From Pseudopithomyces maydicus (taxonomy: Eukaryota > Ascomycota > Dothideomycetes > Pleosporales > Didymosphaeriaceae): DNA of 64,000 bases. A model generated the notes under the pieces. It was not told the DNA's origin. It saw only the letters and a program-made list of their open reading frames with translations, and made no database searches. The translations under genes and the position numbers were made by a program. The DNA lies in the NCBI GenBank assembly GCA_026873275.1, contig JANTUC010000010.1, forward strand, positions 1,240,001 through 1,304,000, in the 5' to 3' direction. Below, piece by piece: positions 24,311 through 35,067 of the stretch; position 1 is the first letter of the stretch, and every line of letters starts with the position of its first letter.

Positions 24311-25203
24311 CTAGAGCATCAACACGGCAGCGAAAGCGAAGAGCGCTGCGCCGCTCGCAACCATCTTGGTGGCACCGGAACCAGCTGGCTCAGTGGGAGA
24401 CGCAGTTGGGGATGCGGTGGGTTGGATGGGTGCTCCGGTGGTTTCGCTGCCGGTAGTGGAGGGGGAAGCGGAAGCGGTGCTGTTGTGGCCGCCGTGGGGG
24501 CCACCAGACGGCAGGGCAGTTCCATACGAGGCACTGGCGGAAGTGGTGGTGGAGCCGTTGCCGGCGGAGAGTTGCTTGAAGTTTGCGCAAGCAATGCGTG
24601 TCTTGTTGGACAGGTGGAAAACGATGGACTTGTCAGCGAAGAAAGAAGGGTCGGACTGTAGGGTGGCGAGGAAGTCGTCGTTGTATCTAGCAGAAAGGTC
24701 AGTATTGGGCGGCGTGAATGGAGGGAGAGCGGCATACACAGCGCTGAAAGTGGTCTCGGTGATGTTCCCGTGCTTGCCAGAAAGATCGCCAGTCTGGCAG
24801 GTCGACTTTGCGTCTGCGTCGCAGATGGGGGTTTCCCCACGTTTGTAGGGGTCCAGATGAGCACCGGTGGCAGTGCAGTTGCCGTTCTCGGGAACAGGCT
24901 TCTCGTGGATGTGGTACACTGGTAGGGTCAGCATGCACGGCTGGGGTGGGAGATTGGGAAGCAGGAGTACTCACTGAATGGACCTCCCTCGGAAGGGAAG
25001 CCGGACAGAGCAATCTCTACGGTAACGCCCCTGCCAGCAGCATTGCTAGCGATCTTGACGGAGCCAGCGACTTCCCACGGGGCCTTTCCCTTGATCTCGG
25101 CCTGGTACTGGGCGCCAATGGGATTGTTCTTGACGATGGGAGCGTCCTCGGCGACGGCAGCGGTGGCCAGGGCCAGGACAGAGAGGATGGACTGGGCACG
25201 CAT
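24311..25203 (-). CDS. GPI-anchored cell-surface Cu-only superoxide dismutase
   Basis: Three exons: 24975-25203, 24738-24918 and 24311-24686, with GT-AG introns of 56 and 51 nt; 261 aa. It begins with a signal peptide (MRAQSILSVLALATAAVA) and ends with a Ser/Thr-rich stalk plus hydrophobic tail (KMVASGAALFAFAAVLML), as in GPI-anchored proteins. The core has copper-ligand motifs YHIHEKP, GAHLDPY and IVFHLSNKTRIACANF, plus GDLSGKHGN. This pattern fits the Cu-only SOD family typified by Candida albicans Sod4-6, which lack the zinc site and detoxify extracellular superoxide. The joins read GGPF|MYHIHEK and TTFSAV|YNDDFLATL. The second intron is 3n long without a stop, so its retention would insert 17 residues. 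Loss of host- or self-derived superoxide outside the wall is the likely role. Confidence 0.86.
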
Positions 25204-26500
25204 GGTTGTGTGAAGAAGAAGTGTGGTGGGTGTGTGGGTGTGTGGGAGTGTGGGAGTGTGGGAGGAGAAGCAGCCAAGGTAGACCAGAAGACCAGTAAAC
25301 CAGAAGAGCACGCTGAAGCGAGTGTGGGAGGTAGGAAAGGCAATGGAATGTGGAGGCAGGAACAGAGGTGGCAGGGGCGACGGGGTGTAAATACACCTGC
25401 AGGTCGGGTAGCACCTGTGGCGGTTACAGGCCTGGAGTGCAAATGCAAACAACCCGGGTGGCCTGCGCCCCGCGAGTGCCCAGCCGGATCCCTAAGGTTG
25501 GCATCGCTGAGTCTGACATGACACCTGGGCAGCCGGCTTGTCTCGTGCGGCGCGCGGGTGTCTACACAGTGTCGACACGTCCCCGAGGCACCAAACCGGG
25601 AGCTCGCTTCTGTGCAGCAGACCGGGAGGCCTGCTCCCACCGACGCGGTCCCAGTCGCCTCTGTCTCTGTCTCTCCGTCTCTCTGCCTCTCTGCCTGGCA
25701 CCCTCGCGCGCTTCCAAACGAGCTGCGATGCTGCTGGAGGGGCGTCTCGTTGGCGCCCACGGCCCCAGGCCACAGGCGCAAACAAGCTTTACGCCAGGGC
25801 CACACGTTTCGAAACACGCTTAGCCCCAGCGAACCTGCGGCCTCTCGCACGCACGCTCGCGCAGGCCACAACGTCCAACCGCCCTGCTCAGCGGCTCAGC
25901 CCTGCCTGCCACCCGCCTGTATGCAGCGCCCAGCTCCCAGCGCCCAGCACCCACCCAGCACCCAGCCCCCCAGCTTGTCGTTTGTCGACCGCGCCGCCCT
26001 TCAGCCGCCTCGCACGACACAGCCCCCGGGAAGCCCCCGGGAAGCTCCTCTTCACCTGTGAATACCCAGAACAAGCTCGACTAACGACGTCTGATGCACA
26101 TGGGTGTTTGGAAAATCAAGCTTTCCACTACTGCACGCTATTCTGCTGCACTTTGTACCCGTACCCCAAATAGCAAATAGAAACCCGACCACCGACCACC
26201 GACCCCCATCGCCGTTTCACACGACGGAAATAACTCAGCTCCCGCCTGTGCGCCCAGCGCCCAACGCCCATGGCGCTCTCCGCTTTGTCTCCCTTGTCGG
26301 ACCTCCCAGCCAGGTCCCGAAGGCCTGCCGAACCATCCATGCTACTATCGAGAAATGAAATGTGCAATATGTTGGAGATTAAAGTGTCAATCTGGCAAAA
26401 GTGAGATCGATAGGGATGATGCATTCCCACCTGCGCCAACCGTGCTGTGGAATGTGATTGTTATTGTATACGCCGCAGACCCTCGCAGCGTTGGAACCCG
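25204..26500. other. Intergenic region
   Basis: Upstream of the SOD gene (minus strand) and downstream of the GNAT gene. A gt-rich repeat (gtgtgggagtgtggg-like) lies at about 25225-25265 close to the SOD start. Low-complexity frames at 25538-26173 are rejected as non-coding. A cag-ccc rich stretch at 25925-25985 looks like simple sequence. Confidence 0.45.
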
Positions 26501-27118
26501 CTAGACATCCATCTCCTTCACCAAAGTAGTTACTCCCGGTCCCAGACCTGCTTCAGCCTTTGTCCGATCCTCTGCAAATCCAACTTTCTCGTAGAGCTTC
26601 AGAACCTTCTTGTTCCCATGCGCGATTGAGACTCGCACTGTCACCTTGTGCACCTTCATTTCACGCCCCAGGTCCCGTGCATGTCCGACACACCCTTCCA
26701 ACAGCGCGTTCCCCAGCCCGCTTCCTCGTGCCTCGGGCAGCACGAACAGCCCGTAAATGTCCATGACCACGCTGTCATCGCTACGGCCACCCGTTATGGC
26801 TGGTCCATAGAGTGTAGCGCTGCCAACCCACTCGCTGTTCAGGAACGTTTGTAAAACCTCTTCAGGCGTGCGCACATGATTCGTCGATGGAGCGGGCTGA
26901 AGTCCTCGTCTAGCAATGTACGAGTAGGCCAAAGGATTCTGTAAACGAGATTCCCAGTCAGATTCACTGAATGCGGATTCGCGCTCGTAAGTTGAGGAGA
27001 AGGACGCTGGAGAGGTGAGAAGCGATTGTAGGCGGAGAGCTTTCTGCTTGGCGACCAGGGTGGCCCAGGCTACGGGATCATGATGAGATCTGGGTAGTAG
27101 CAAGATGTGATCGGACAT
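26501..27118 (-). CDS. GNAT-family N-acetyltransferase
   Basis: Single-exon gene, 205 aa. The acetyl-CoA-binding motif A is VMDIYGLFVLPEARGSGLGN, with the R-G-S-G-L-G pyrophosphate loop at about residues 130-136, and motif B is VSIAHGNKKVLKLYEKVGFA near the C-terminus. This layout and length fit a stand-alone Gcn5-related acetyltransferase. The substrate cannot be told from sequence; fungal proteins of this kind act on small amines, antibiotics or protein N-termini. It is read from its own promoter and lies about 2.5 kb from the divergent RTP1 gene. No frame defects. Confidence 0.85.
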   Translation of the reverse strand: MSDHILLLPRSHHDPVAWATLVAKQKALRLQSLLTSPASFSSTYERESAFSESDWESRLQNPLAYSYIARRGLQPAPSTNHVRTPEEVLQTFLNSEWVGSATLYGPAITGGRSDDSVVMDIYGLFVLPEARGSGLGNALLEGCVGHARDLGREMKVHKVTVRVSIAHGNKKVLKLYEKVGFAEDRTKAEAGLGPGVTTLVKEMDV

Positions 27119-29661
27119 TGTGTCGATAGCGCTTTCTCGGTAACATGAATACCAGGAAGGCGAAGAATCCTACGGTGACTCTTTATACATGCTCTGCTGA
27201 AGAGGCATAGGTGGGAATAATGAGTCATCGTACATGCAGCCACACTTGTATGATACGAGGAATGCGATAATGAGAATGATAAGGCTGTCAATGTTAGCTG
27301 CAGTAAATGTTCTTTTGAGACGGGGTACTTATAAAAAAAATAGAAAGGCCGCCGGGGAAGCGGCCTATGTACGACCCGCATACAAATTCTCATCGCAGAC
27401 TTCCTCTTCCACACCAGCGCGCAAACGAGAACTTCAATCCCAGCGTACGTCATTACACCGCCCTACATCTAGCAAAGAGTATGCTTGCTGAAAAGACGGT
27501 TCTGTGACCAGCAAACAATGTCATCCAGTAGCGTTACAAAATAGTCCGAGGGAATACGGCATTCTCGCAAGCGACGACGACGGACAGGTCGAAACCTTGA
27601 TCCTCACTCTAGAGAGGTCCCGTCTACGGAGCTTTTGATGACTGCGTGTCTTCTCTCTTCCCATAATCACAACCTACGGAGCACATTGTTGTGTTTGATT
27701 GAACGTTGCCTTTCAGTAGCTGTTTACTCATGTCGCGGATGCCTTCTGTAGAACGATGCAAGATGTGAGCGGCATTTCAGTATCGCAAACTCGCAGTGCT
27801 TCGGAACAAGGCTCTCGCCGTATTCTCTCTTCTTCTCTTGCTTCTCATCGCACTGATGCCTTCGTCTTCATGGACCACAATGCAACCGCTCGTAAGATCC
27901 TAGCCGGAACAGTACAACGAGCGTGCAACTTTCTTCTCAACCACCGTCACCAGAAGCTTGAACTATTGATGTCTCTCTCTGTATGTTGTAGCATGACTTT
28001 CAGAGACTAGTCTTTGTTTCCGTCCCTTTTCCGAATAGGAATGAGGAGGCTTATGATGCGGACAAATGACATCCTCAAAAACCGCATGGTCGCATCCGTA
28101 ACAATGATTGTGTTGCTCAGATGAAGTGATAGGTAAACGCTCGCCAATTCAACTGCACGCCGGACGTACATGTTGGCGATTGACGCGACTGGCCAGATAT
28201 TACCAGGGGTAACAGATGTCGGTGATTTGAATTGTGACACAGGCTTGGCCGCAGCGTAAATAATGTAAAAAGTTGGAGATCGGGTTGAGGATCGCGTCCT
28301 TGTTGGGTCTGTCAGACCTTTTGGGTGCTGACTAGATGCACGGGTATCTTCTTCGTCGGCGTAGCTGATCCCCTGGGCTTTCCACTGCAAGTACAAAAGC
28401 CGTTTACCGAGTCCAATCTAAGTGCAGCTCCCAAAACAATCTTTGTGGGCAGACGAGGTTTCGGGTCCGGAGCGTGACGATCCGTTATAATATGACAATT
28501 GCAAATTGAACCGCGTCAAGACCTCGCTGGGCATACAAGATAACCTTTCTGACGAGTGGATCTCCGCAGAGTACAATTTGCAATGTCTTTGTGTGAAACT
28601 CAGCCAAAGGCCAGAACCGTGCTCTACCCTTACCCCTCTGGGCCATCAAAGATGCTTTATGTGGGCGTGAGTAGATTCGGTACTTAGTGTCGTGGCTCCT
28701 TACAGCTTCCGCTCAGATGGGTAGGCGGACGGCATGCAAAATCCCAAAGACGATCCTAATAAAGGTGTCCGGCATCTACCTCCAGATCTCTCTTTTTAAG
28801 CATTATTGGGGCTGTCGGCTCAGCTATCCATAGTGGCCAGAGTCTGTTGTACAGTTGAGGAGTCGACGTGGTTCTCGCATGAGAACATTAAAACCCTGAC
28901 AGGCACATGAAACCTCAATTCGAAGCGCTTAGCTTCCCGTACCTCGACGTTCCCTTTCGAGCTTTCTTGCGTGTCATCGTACCCGAGGGCACAGCGACAG
29001 CCAGTCAGCGTCTAATCAGAAGGTCGGCGACATAACCGCGATGCTGTTTGCACGTACAAGACGCCACGAATACCGGAAGATGATTAGGGTTAAGATCCGA
29101 GCCCGCCCTCCTCACGTACTACCCCAGTGTTGCCACCAGAGCGCATTGACAAGCATGCAGACAACCCGTTGAGAGCGAGGTCCGGCGTGTGCCTGCCAAA
29201 GCACGTACGCAAGGCGCCGCTAAGCATTCCAATTGGAAGACGGACATCGGCAACTATGAGGAAAGTGACATGCAAGAAACAGCTTGCGAAGCAAGCGAGA
29301 GAAGAGTTGATGAATGAGAAGATTGGTGCGCGTCGTCCCACCATTGTTGGCCTCGTCAGATGTTATCGAGGGTCGTTGTGTGTCCAGAATCCGGCAGCAG
29401 CTCGAAGAGGTAGCGGTGAGAGTTTGATGAGAATAGGCGCCATGCAAATTGGAATCGTTAGGGTCGTTGTTGTAAGAACATACGGAACAGTCGCGAGTGT
29501 ACAAAGGTGGACGCGTCTACACTAGTGTGGCCAGAACGCGCTAGTCCAGTCAGGTATAGTGTTACTCGCGCTTTCACGCTGTTCATATTCCTGATGACGA
29601 ATCATCCTCCTCCCTTACCACCACTCCTTACGGGCAACTCAACGTGCGGTAGGTATACACC
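27119..29661. other. Gene-poor intergenic region (2.5 kb)
   Basis: Between two divergent genes. Short frames occur (for example 28007-28396 minus and 29127-29525 plus) but lack motifs or convincing composition. No repeats or tRNA-like folds were recognised by eye. Confidence 0.45.
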
Positions 29662-32600
29662 ATGAATGCGGCAGATAATGCAGTAGATGCAGCCATTCAG
29701 TTCATCGGCCCTTTTCTGGGCAAAGGCACAATACCGCAACAAGAACCCAGCGATCTTCCACGCCTTCTCGCAGAGTCTCTCACTCACTTGGAGGCAATAA
29801 ATGCTGCCGAACTAGCCGCTCCTCCGGATGCACCATATGATGCATCCCTTGTGGGCGTCATCTATGGACTGCTGGATCTGGTCACTGCGATTGGCATATT
29901 GCCCAATCTTTCACGCGGAGTCATCTTTGGACAACGCCCACAGTCCGTCCTGGTGGTTTCAATTCCAGTCGGTACCGACTCTGAGTGGAAAAATCTCTTC
30001 GATGCTATTGATATCCTAGCACCCATACTTGCACAAGATGGTTCAGGTGTGCAGCCGCTGCTCAGCCAGCGCATTTTTCCCGATGTTCTCTCCGCCCTTG
30101 CGGAACTCTCATTTTCTCCACGTGTAGACGGGGACGTGCATGCCAAATACAAATCTTCATATGAAAATCTCATCGCTACTACGCCTATTTCGCGGTTGCT
30201 ACCAGTCTTTACTTCTCTGCTCCAACAAGAGGTTCCACCGTGGTGGAAACCCCGATTAGCGAAAGAGCTCACCATGATTCCGCTACGTCCGCATGGCGTC
30301 CGGCATACTGTTGAATTTCTGGCCTTGTCGTATCTGTCCAAAAACTCGCAGGTACCGCAGGATGCTTCCGGTTCCCAGTCCAAGCTCCCATTGCCCCTTG
30401 AATCTATAACACAAGCTGCACGGTTGCTATCGGCCGTCCCAATCGAGATGACCCAGGACGAATGGTTTACTGGCCTAGCACCTCAGTTGTTGGCCTTGTT
30501 GGATGGGACCGAGGGTAGAGAGCTCAGTCGCGCGGCTGGACAGATTATCGCAGGAGGTATCCTAAACAAGAAGAGCACCGGTGCGCCGGGGGCCATTGGA
30601 TGGGAGCTCTTTGCCAGGCCCCTGCTCGAAACCATTTCCCCTGGAGCAACTCGGAAAGCCAGCTCAGGAAATCACATAATCGGGCAGGTTGACGTGGATG
30701 AACAGCATCTACGTCGTGCACTGAGCCGGCTTGCTACTATTACTTCCTCATACTCACATCCCGGCCTTCTGAAACGACTTGTTGGACCAATAATCTTACC
30801 TCTTTGGGGTCTGATCACCTATGCCTCATCCCATTCGTCTCTCGACAAAGGGTGGCTTGAGTTGCCTCGTGCTATCATACTTCGGTATTTAACGCTAGCT
30901 TGCGAAGTACCACGAATTGGCATTGTGTCGAACAATATTTTTGGGATGGGGAACCTACTTGGTTGTTCGCTCCCGGCTCCCAGGGTGGCATAGAAATTCG
31001 AAAGAGATTCCAGAGCAAAGATGATGTGGGAGATATGGGGGCTTGCTTACACGAATGGCCAACGTGGAGCACTACGTGGGTCTACTCATCTCCTTACTGG
31101 TCGAGGCCAAAATCGAGGATGCCATCGCGGGTGCCATATTCATACAGTCCACAAAACAATGGCTATCTCCAGGATCTCAGCGTGGGGCTTCGTTGACACT
31201 GGAGCCTGATACCGATCCATTCTCAGCTCTTGTAGACGCAAAGCTGTCAGAAGGTTTGGCAATACAATTCAAGGAGAAATTTGCTCGGAGTCCACAGCAT
31301 ATCATCGAGCTTATGTGCCAGCTTTTGCAGAACTTCACCTTAGAACACCAGACGAAGATGAAAGAGCTAAAGAACAGAAATAAGCCGAGCCGAGCGAACC
31401 TTGGTAAACTTGTACAGTCCTCATCGCCCATCGACAAGGACGGTAGCGATGCCGGCTCTGAGGATCTCGCATCATTCGCCATCAGTATCCTCTATACTCT
31501 GTTCTCATCACCCGACTTCCGATGGACGCCAGAAATTGTCGGAATCACAGAAGCAATGCTGCCCTCTCTCCAACGCTTGTCGCAAACTACGCACGAGCTT
31601 CCAATAATTAGCAATGCAACAACCAACCTTTTGAAAGTCATGCATCCTGTTTCGACCCCAAAGCCGACTGCCGACCCTCAGGCGCAGCACCGTGCAACAT
31701 TAAAGACCGCTCTAGCAGACATTACTTCGCCCGAGCCACCAAACCGCGTCTGGGCTTTATCAGCTATTCGGACGCTGGTCGAGAACCCCATTTCCTTTCC
31801 CATCATCGACGTACCATCCATGGCGCATACCCTTCTTTCAGCTTCTGTCGCAGACAGTGAATCCTACGTGTACACTGCTGCCATCCCCGTTGTGGTTTCA
31901 CTCGCAACGCGTGCCCCAAACCCTACCATTCGTATCATCGTCGACGCCTTTATCGATGCGGACGAGCGCTCGTTGCGACTCAAAAAGGATAAGGAAATTG
32001 AAGAAGCGCTGGACTTTCGGCTCCGCGTTGGTGAGATTCTGAACAGTTTCATCATGGATGACACATTCTGGTGTGCGGACGGCAGGGTCGAAGCAAGACA
32101 TGGGAGTTTGAGGACCATTGTGGAGGCGACGTTGAGCATTGCTTCGCGGCGCGGGCAGCGCAAGCAGACACTCGCCAAACGAAACGAGCTGATGCTGGCC
32201 GAGCAGAGAGAACAGGAAGAAGGTGAAGCAGCGTGGGGTGGGCCGATACCCAACCTGCTGGATCCGGATGCGGGCAATGAGGCTGAGCAGACTGAGCGCG
32301 ATGCGTTGCTTAAGATTGTTCAGGGTTGGGAGGATACGGGGATAGAGGAAGACGTCAGGATGCGTGCTTCTGCGCTCAGCGTTTTGGGGAGCGCATTGGA
32401 GAGGCGATTCGAGCTGCTGAGCCAGGTGACGATCGATGCGGCGCTGCAGATGGTGCTGCTTATTGTTACCGTGGAAAGGGCTGAGGCGAAAGGGATATTG
32501 AGACGGGCGGCGGTGCTAGTGGTCATGGGGCTGTTGAAGGGCATGGACGAGCTACTCGAGGATGGGAAGGAGAGTGCTGCCGGGTTGGGGATAAAACAGA

Positions 32601-32854
32601 TGACGGAAGTAGAGCGAGTGGTGCATTGGGCCCGGGATGAGGACGGAGATGGGATGGTGAGAGATCATGCAGGCAGCGTGGTCGAGGGCTTGGAGACGTG
32701 GAGGATGAAGAAGCTGTACAAGATCAGAGATCAAGGGATGGGACTGGGGCCTGGTCTGGGCCTTGATGGTCAGTTGCACGGGCTCGAGATCAAGCCTCTG
32801 ACGGCACAGAAGGATCAGGGAAGAAGAGGTCTAATGGTAGAAGAGATTGAGTAG
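29662..32854 (+). CDS. RTP1: RTP1/TANGO6 family protein (nuclear import of RNA polymerase II)
   Basis: Intronless gene of about 1,064 aa, built of HEAT-like helical repeats. The C-terminal part holds the two family regions: TLKTALADITSPEPPNRVWA..TLVENP (RTP1_C1-like) and RMRASALSVLGSALERRFE (RTP1_C2-like). Yeast Rtp1 helps assemble and import RNA polymerase II; the animal homologue is TANGO6. The frame breaks twice, at T5 30938-30942 and G5 31037-31041. One extra base at each restores NNIFWDGEPTWLF and DMGGLLTRMANVEHY, and the total becomes divisible by three. Between the breaks the middle frame encodes sensible sequence (APGSQGGIEIRKRFQSKDD), so errors are more likely than decay. Convergent with SmF. 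Confidence 0.85.
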
Positions 32855-33095
32855 ATTTGCTCAGTCTCTATAGGGAGGGCTATGGCTCTGACATGGGTAT
32901 TTGGTTCTCCTATGCCAACCGCTGTCGTGGTATCTGGATGATTTTTGTGCGTGATGATGCCGACTGCATCCACGCTCTGCCCCGTACATGGACCCCAGTG
33001 ATCAAGGCGCGCGTGCCGTCGCTTGGCTTTGGCGCTGGATCGTCACTTCGCTTCGACACATTGCAAAGGTTTCGGTGTACCGCAGGAGAGGTCTC

Positions 33096-33499
33096 TCAGC
33101 CCGACATGGCTGCGTCGTTGGGTTGCTTGGGCTGCTTGGGCTCGACCTGGTCTGCAGCTGCGATCCACAGGACGTTGTTGCACCTAATCAGGACCTGGCC
33201 CAGCTGTCCCGAGCTCACGCCGTCGGTGAATTCCTCCGTGTTGTTGAGCTGGATGTTCATGTAGAGGTCGGCGGAGACGAGACGGCCCTTGTACTCGGTA
33301 TCGCCCCACTTCAAGCGCACAACGATGTCCTTGTCGACCCTACAAGCAGTCAGCGGACCAGGCGGCTGGGGGCGTTGGGGCTTGGGCGGGCTACGTACAG
33401 GCTCTGGAGCATGGGCCGGGGGTTGAAGGGCGCGACGGGGGCCTGCTGAAGAGTAAGTGGGCGGTCTGGGAAGGTGGTGACTGGGACTCGTACACTCAT
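33096..33499 (-). CDS. SMX3: Small nuclear ribonucleoprotein F (Sm F)
   Basis: Three exons: 33494-33499 (only ATG AGT), 33399-33445 and 33096-33339, separated by introns of 48 and 59 nt; 98 aa. The joined product reads MSQAPVAPFNPRPMLQSL|VDKDIVVRLKWG, followed by EYKGRLVSADLYMNIQLNNTEE and the Sm2 motif VLIRCNNVLWI, diagnostic of SmF. It is part of the heptameric ring on U1, U2, U4 and U5 snRNAs. The C-terminal tail (AAADQVEPKQPKQPNDAAMSG) is longer than in yeast. The six-nucleotide first exon is easy to miss in automatic annotation; a tandem acceptor (cagcag) allows a one-residue variant. Divergent from the CXXC zinc protein gene. Confidence 0.92.
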
Positions 33500-33805
33500 G
33501 GTGATGGCGGCAGCGTGCTTGGGTGAGGGGGCTGGTTGGTGCAGGTGCGGATGCGGTGGGGTGTGACGCTCGCTGGACGCGACCGGGAGAATTGAGCGCG
33601 CGGTGAAGCTCGACGCTCGACATGGGCAGCGAGAGAAAGTTCGCCAAGGCCAAACGAGGTCGGCCAATCAGGCAGCAGTGCACCCCGCCCCCGCAAAGGA
33701 GAGCTCTCCCATGCAGGTGCTGCTTGCAACAGCGAAAATAAGAGCAGCGCAGCTTTCCTAGCTTTCCTAGCTTTCCTCCCTCCCGCCCGCAAGCCAACAA
33801 GCAAT
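33500..33805. promoter_or_regulatory. Bidirectional promoter between SmF and the CXXC zinc protein
   Basis: 306 bp between two divergent conserved genes. It carries three copies of a agctttcct unit at about 33751-33776, 30 bp before the plus-strand ATG; a CT-rich tract there is typical of fungal start regions. Confidence 0.5.
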
Positions 33806-34513
33806 ATGGTGCTCGCACTTGCTCTTTCCGCTGAGCTGAACGGGCAAGCCGGCCCCTTCCTCCCAGCGCCCCCAGTTCGCCCAGCTAACGAACACCGTCC
33901 AGCGTCACCGACCTGCGCCCAACCGACACGGAGGATGCACCCTTCCACTACACCTTCAAGGTGCAGTGCACCTCGTGTCGCGAGACGCACCCCAACTTCG
34001 TCACCATGACCCGCTTCGTGCGCCTTGCCTCTCCAGCACAAACCCAGCCCGTCTGACCCCGCCCCAGGAAATGAACGAGATGAGCGGCAGTCGCGGCGAG
34101 GCCAACTTTGTCTGGAAGTGCAAGAACTGTAAGGTCGCTCTTTCCCTGTCCGCCATCCACGCCCTTCCCTGACTCCGTCCAGAGGGAGCATTCCGCAAAC
34201 ATCAAGGCCCAGCCAGCCACGTACGAGCAGTCAGACCCGCCCAAGATGCTGAACGTGCTCGAGCTCGACTGCAGAGGCTTGGAGTTTACCGAGTTCAAGG
34301 CCGAGGTACGTACTTGCACCTTCTACATCACCGCCACCTGAGCAGCCAAGTGCTCACGTGGGACCAAAGGGCGAATTCGAGGCAAAGGGCGCAGATTCAA
34401 CCACAAAGTTCACCGCCATCGACCTGTCCGAGGGCGAGTGGTTCGACTACGACGAGAAGGCGGGCGAGGAAGTGAGCATCACCAACGTGAAGTGGGAGAT
34501 TCGCAGGGCATAG
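33806..34513 (+). CDS. CXXC-motif zinc-binding protein (UPF0587/DUF866, CZIB-like)
   Basis: Five exons: 33806-33843, 33903-34017, 34068-34133, 34183-34305 and 34370-34513; 161 aa, normal for the family. Joins give LALSAELNG|VTDLRPTD, FVTMTRF|EMNEMSGS, KCKNCK|REHSANIK and EFKAE|GEFEAKG. Two CXXC pairs bind zinc, VQCTSCRE (exon 2) and WKCKNCK (exon 3). The C-terminus (DLSEGEWFDYDEKAGEEVSI) is the conserved family end. The first intron (33844-33902) starts with GC rather than GT (GG|gcaagc...ccag), since no GT donor gives a sensible join; the third has a weak gtcgct donor. The biological role is not established; human C1orf123 interacts with a copper chaperone. Convergent with RPS29. Confidence 0.9.
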
Positions 34514-34754
34514 CTCTACTATACTAGCATGCCTGCATCACCAGCCCTTGAGACTACTGGTCCAAGACAGCAAACAGACCCAGTGCGTCTCGCAGACCAA
34601 TTTCACGGTGAGAGAAGTTGAGACGGAGGCTAGCTCTTCAAGATTTCAAAATTCAACCACATTCAAAGAATATCCGAGTTGTTGTTTCATCATGGAACTC
34701 CTACAGCCATCGACCATCTCCGTGTCCTTGAATAGCCAGTCCAGGTGCCCACCT

Positions 34755-35067
34755 TCAACGATACTGCAGCTTATCAGCACATATCCAGAGAACAAAAATC
34801 CCAGGTTGAGTACATGCCTTGACGAAGCCAATGTCTGCTGCCTTCTCCCGGAACGCCTGCCGGCTCATGTTGAGCCCGTATTTGCGGATGAGACCTGCAT
34901 GCTTCTTCTCGCCTGTGACGACGCTGTATCTAGCGTTAGAACCAAAGCAGCCACACGCTCTGTCTGCAGCGAATCGTGGACGGCACAATGGAACGGAAGA
35001 CATACCAGCTTCGCGAGCCTTTGCCGTAGGTGCGCGGCCGAGAGTACCAAACTGAATCGTGGGACAT
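34755..35067 (-). CDS. RPS29: 40S ribosomal protein S29 (uS14), cysteine-poor variant
   Basis: Three exons: 35006-35067, 34818-34923 and 34755-34763; 58 aa. It begins [21 protein letters not shown] and continues [20 protein letters not shown], then DIGFVK|YR, matching RPS29 over nearly the whole length. Intron 1 (34924-35005) is GT-AG; intron 2 (34764-34817) appears to be GC-AG (AAG|gcatgt...gcag), needed to reach the expected -YR end. That 54-nt intron has no stop, so retention would add 18 residues instead. Normal uS14 has a C-x2-C...C-x2-C zinc site. Here only the first Cys remains (SCVVTGEKK and MSRQA replace CRVC and CRQC). The protein belongs to the small-subunit head near the mRNA channel. 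Confidence 0.85.

Noticed and set aside
25538..26173. 211-codon frame in the intergenic DNA near the SOD gene
   Set aside because: Composition driven by simple Pro/Ser/Ala repeats and short-range repetition; no homologous domain.
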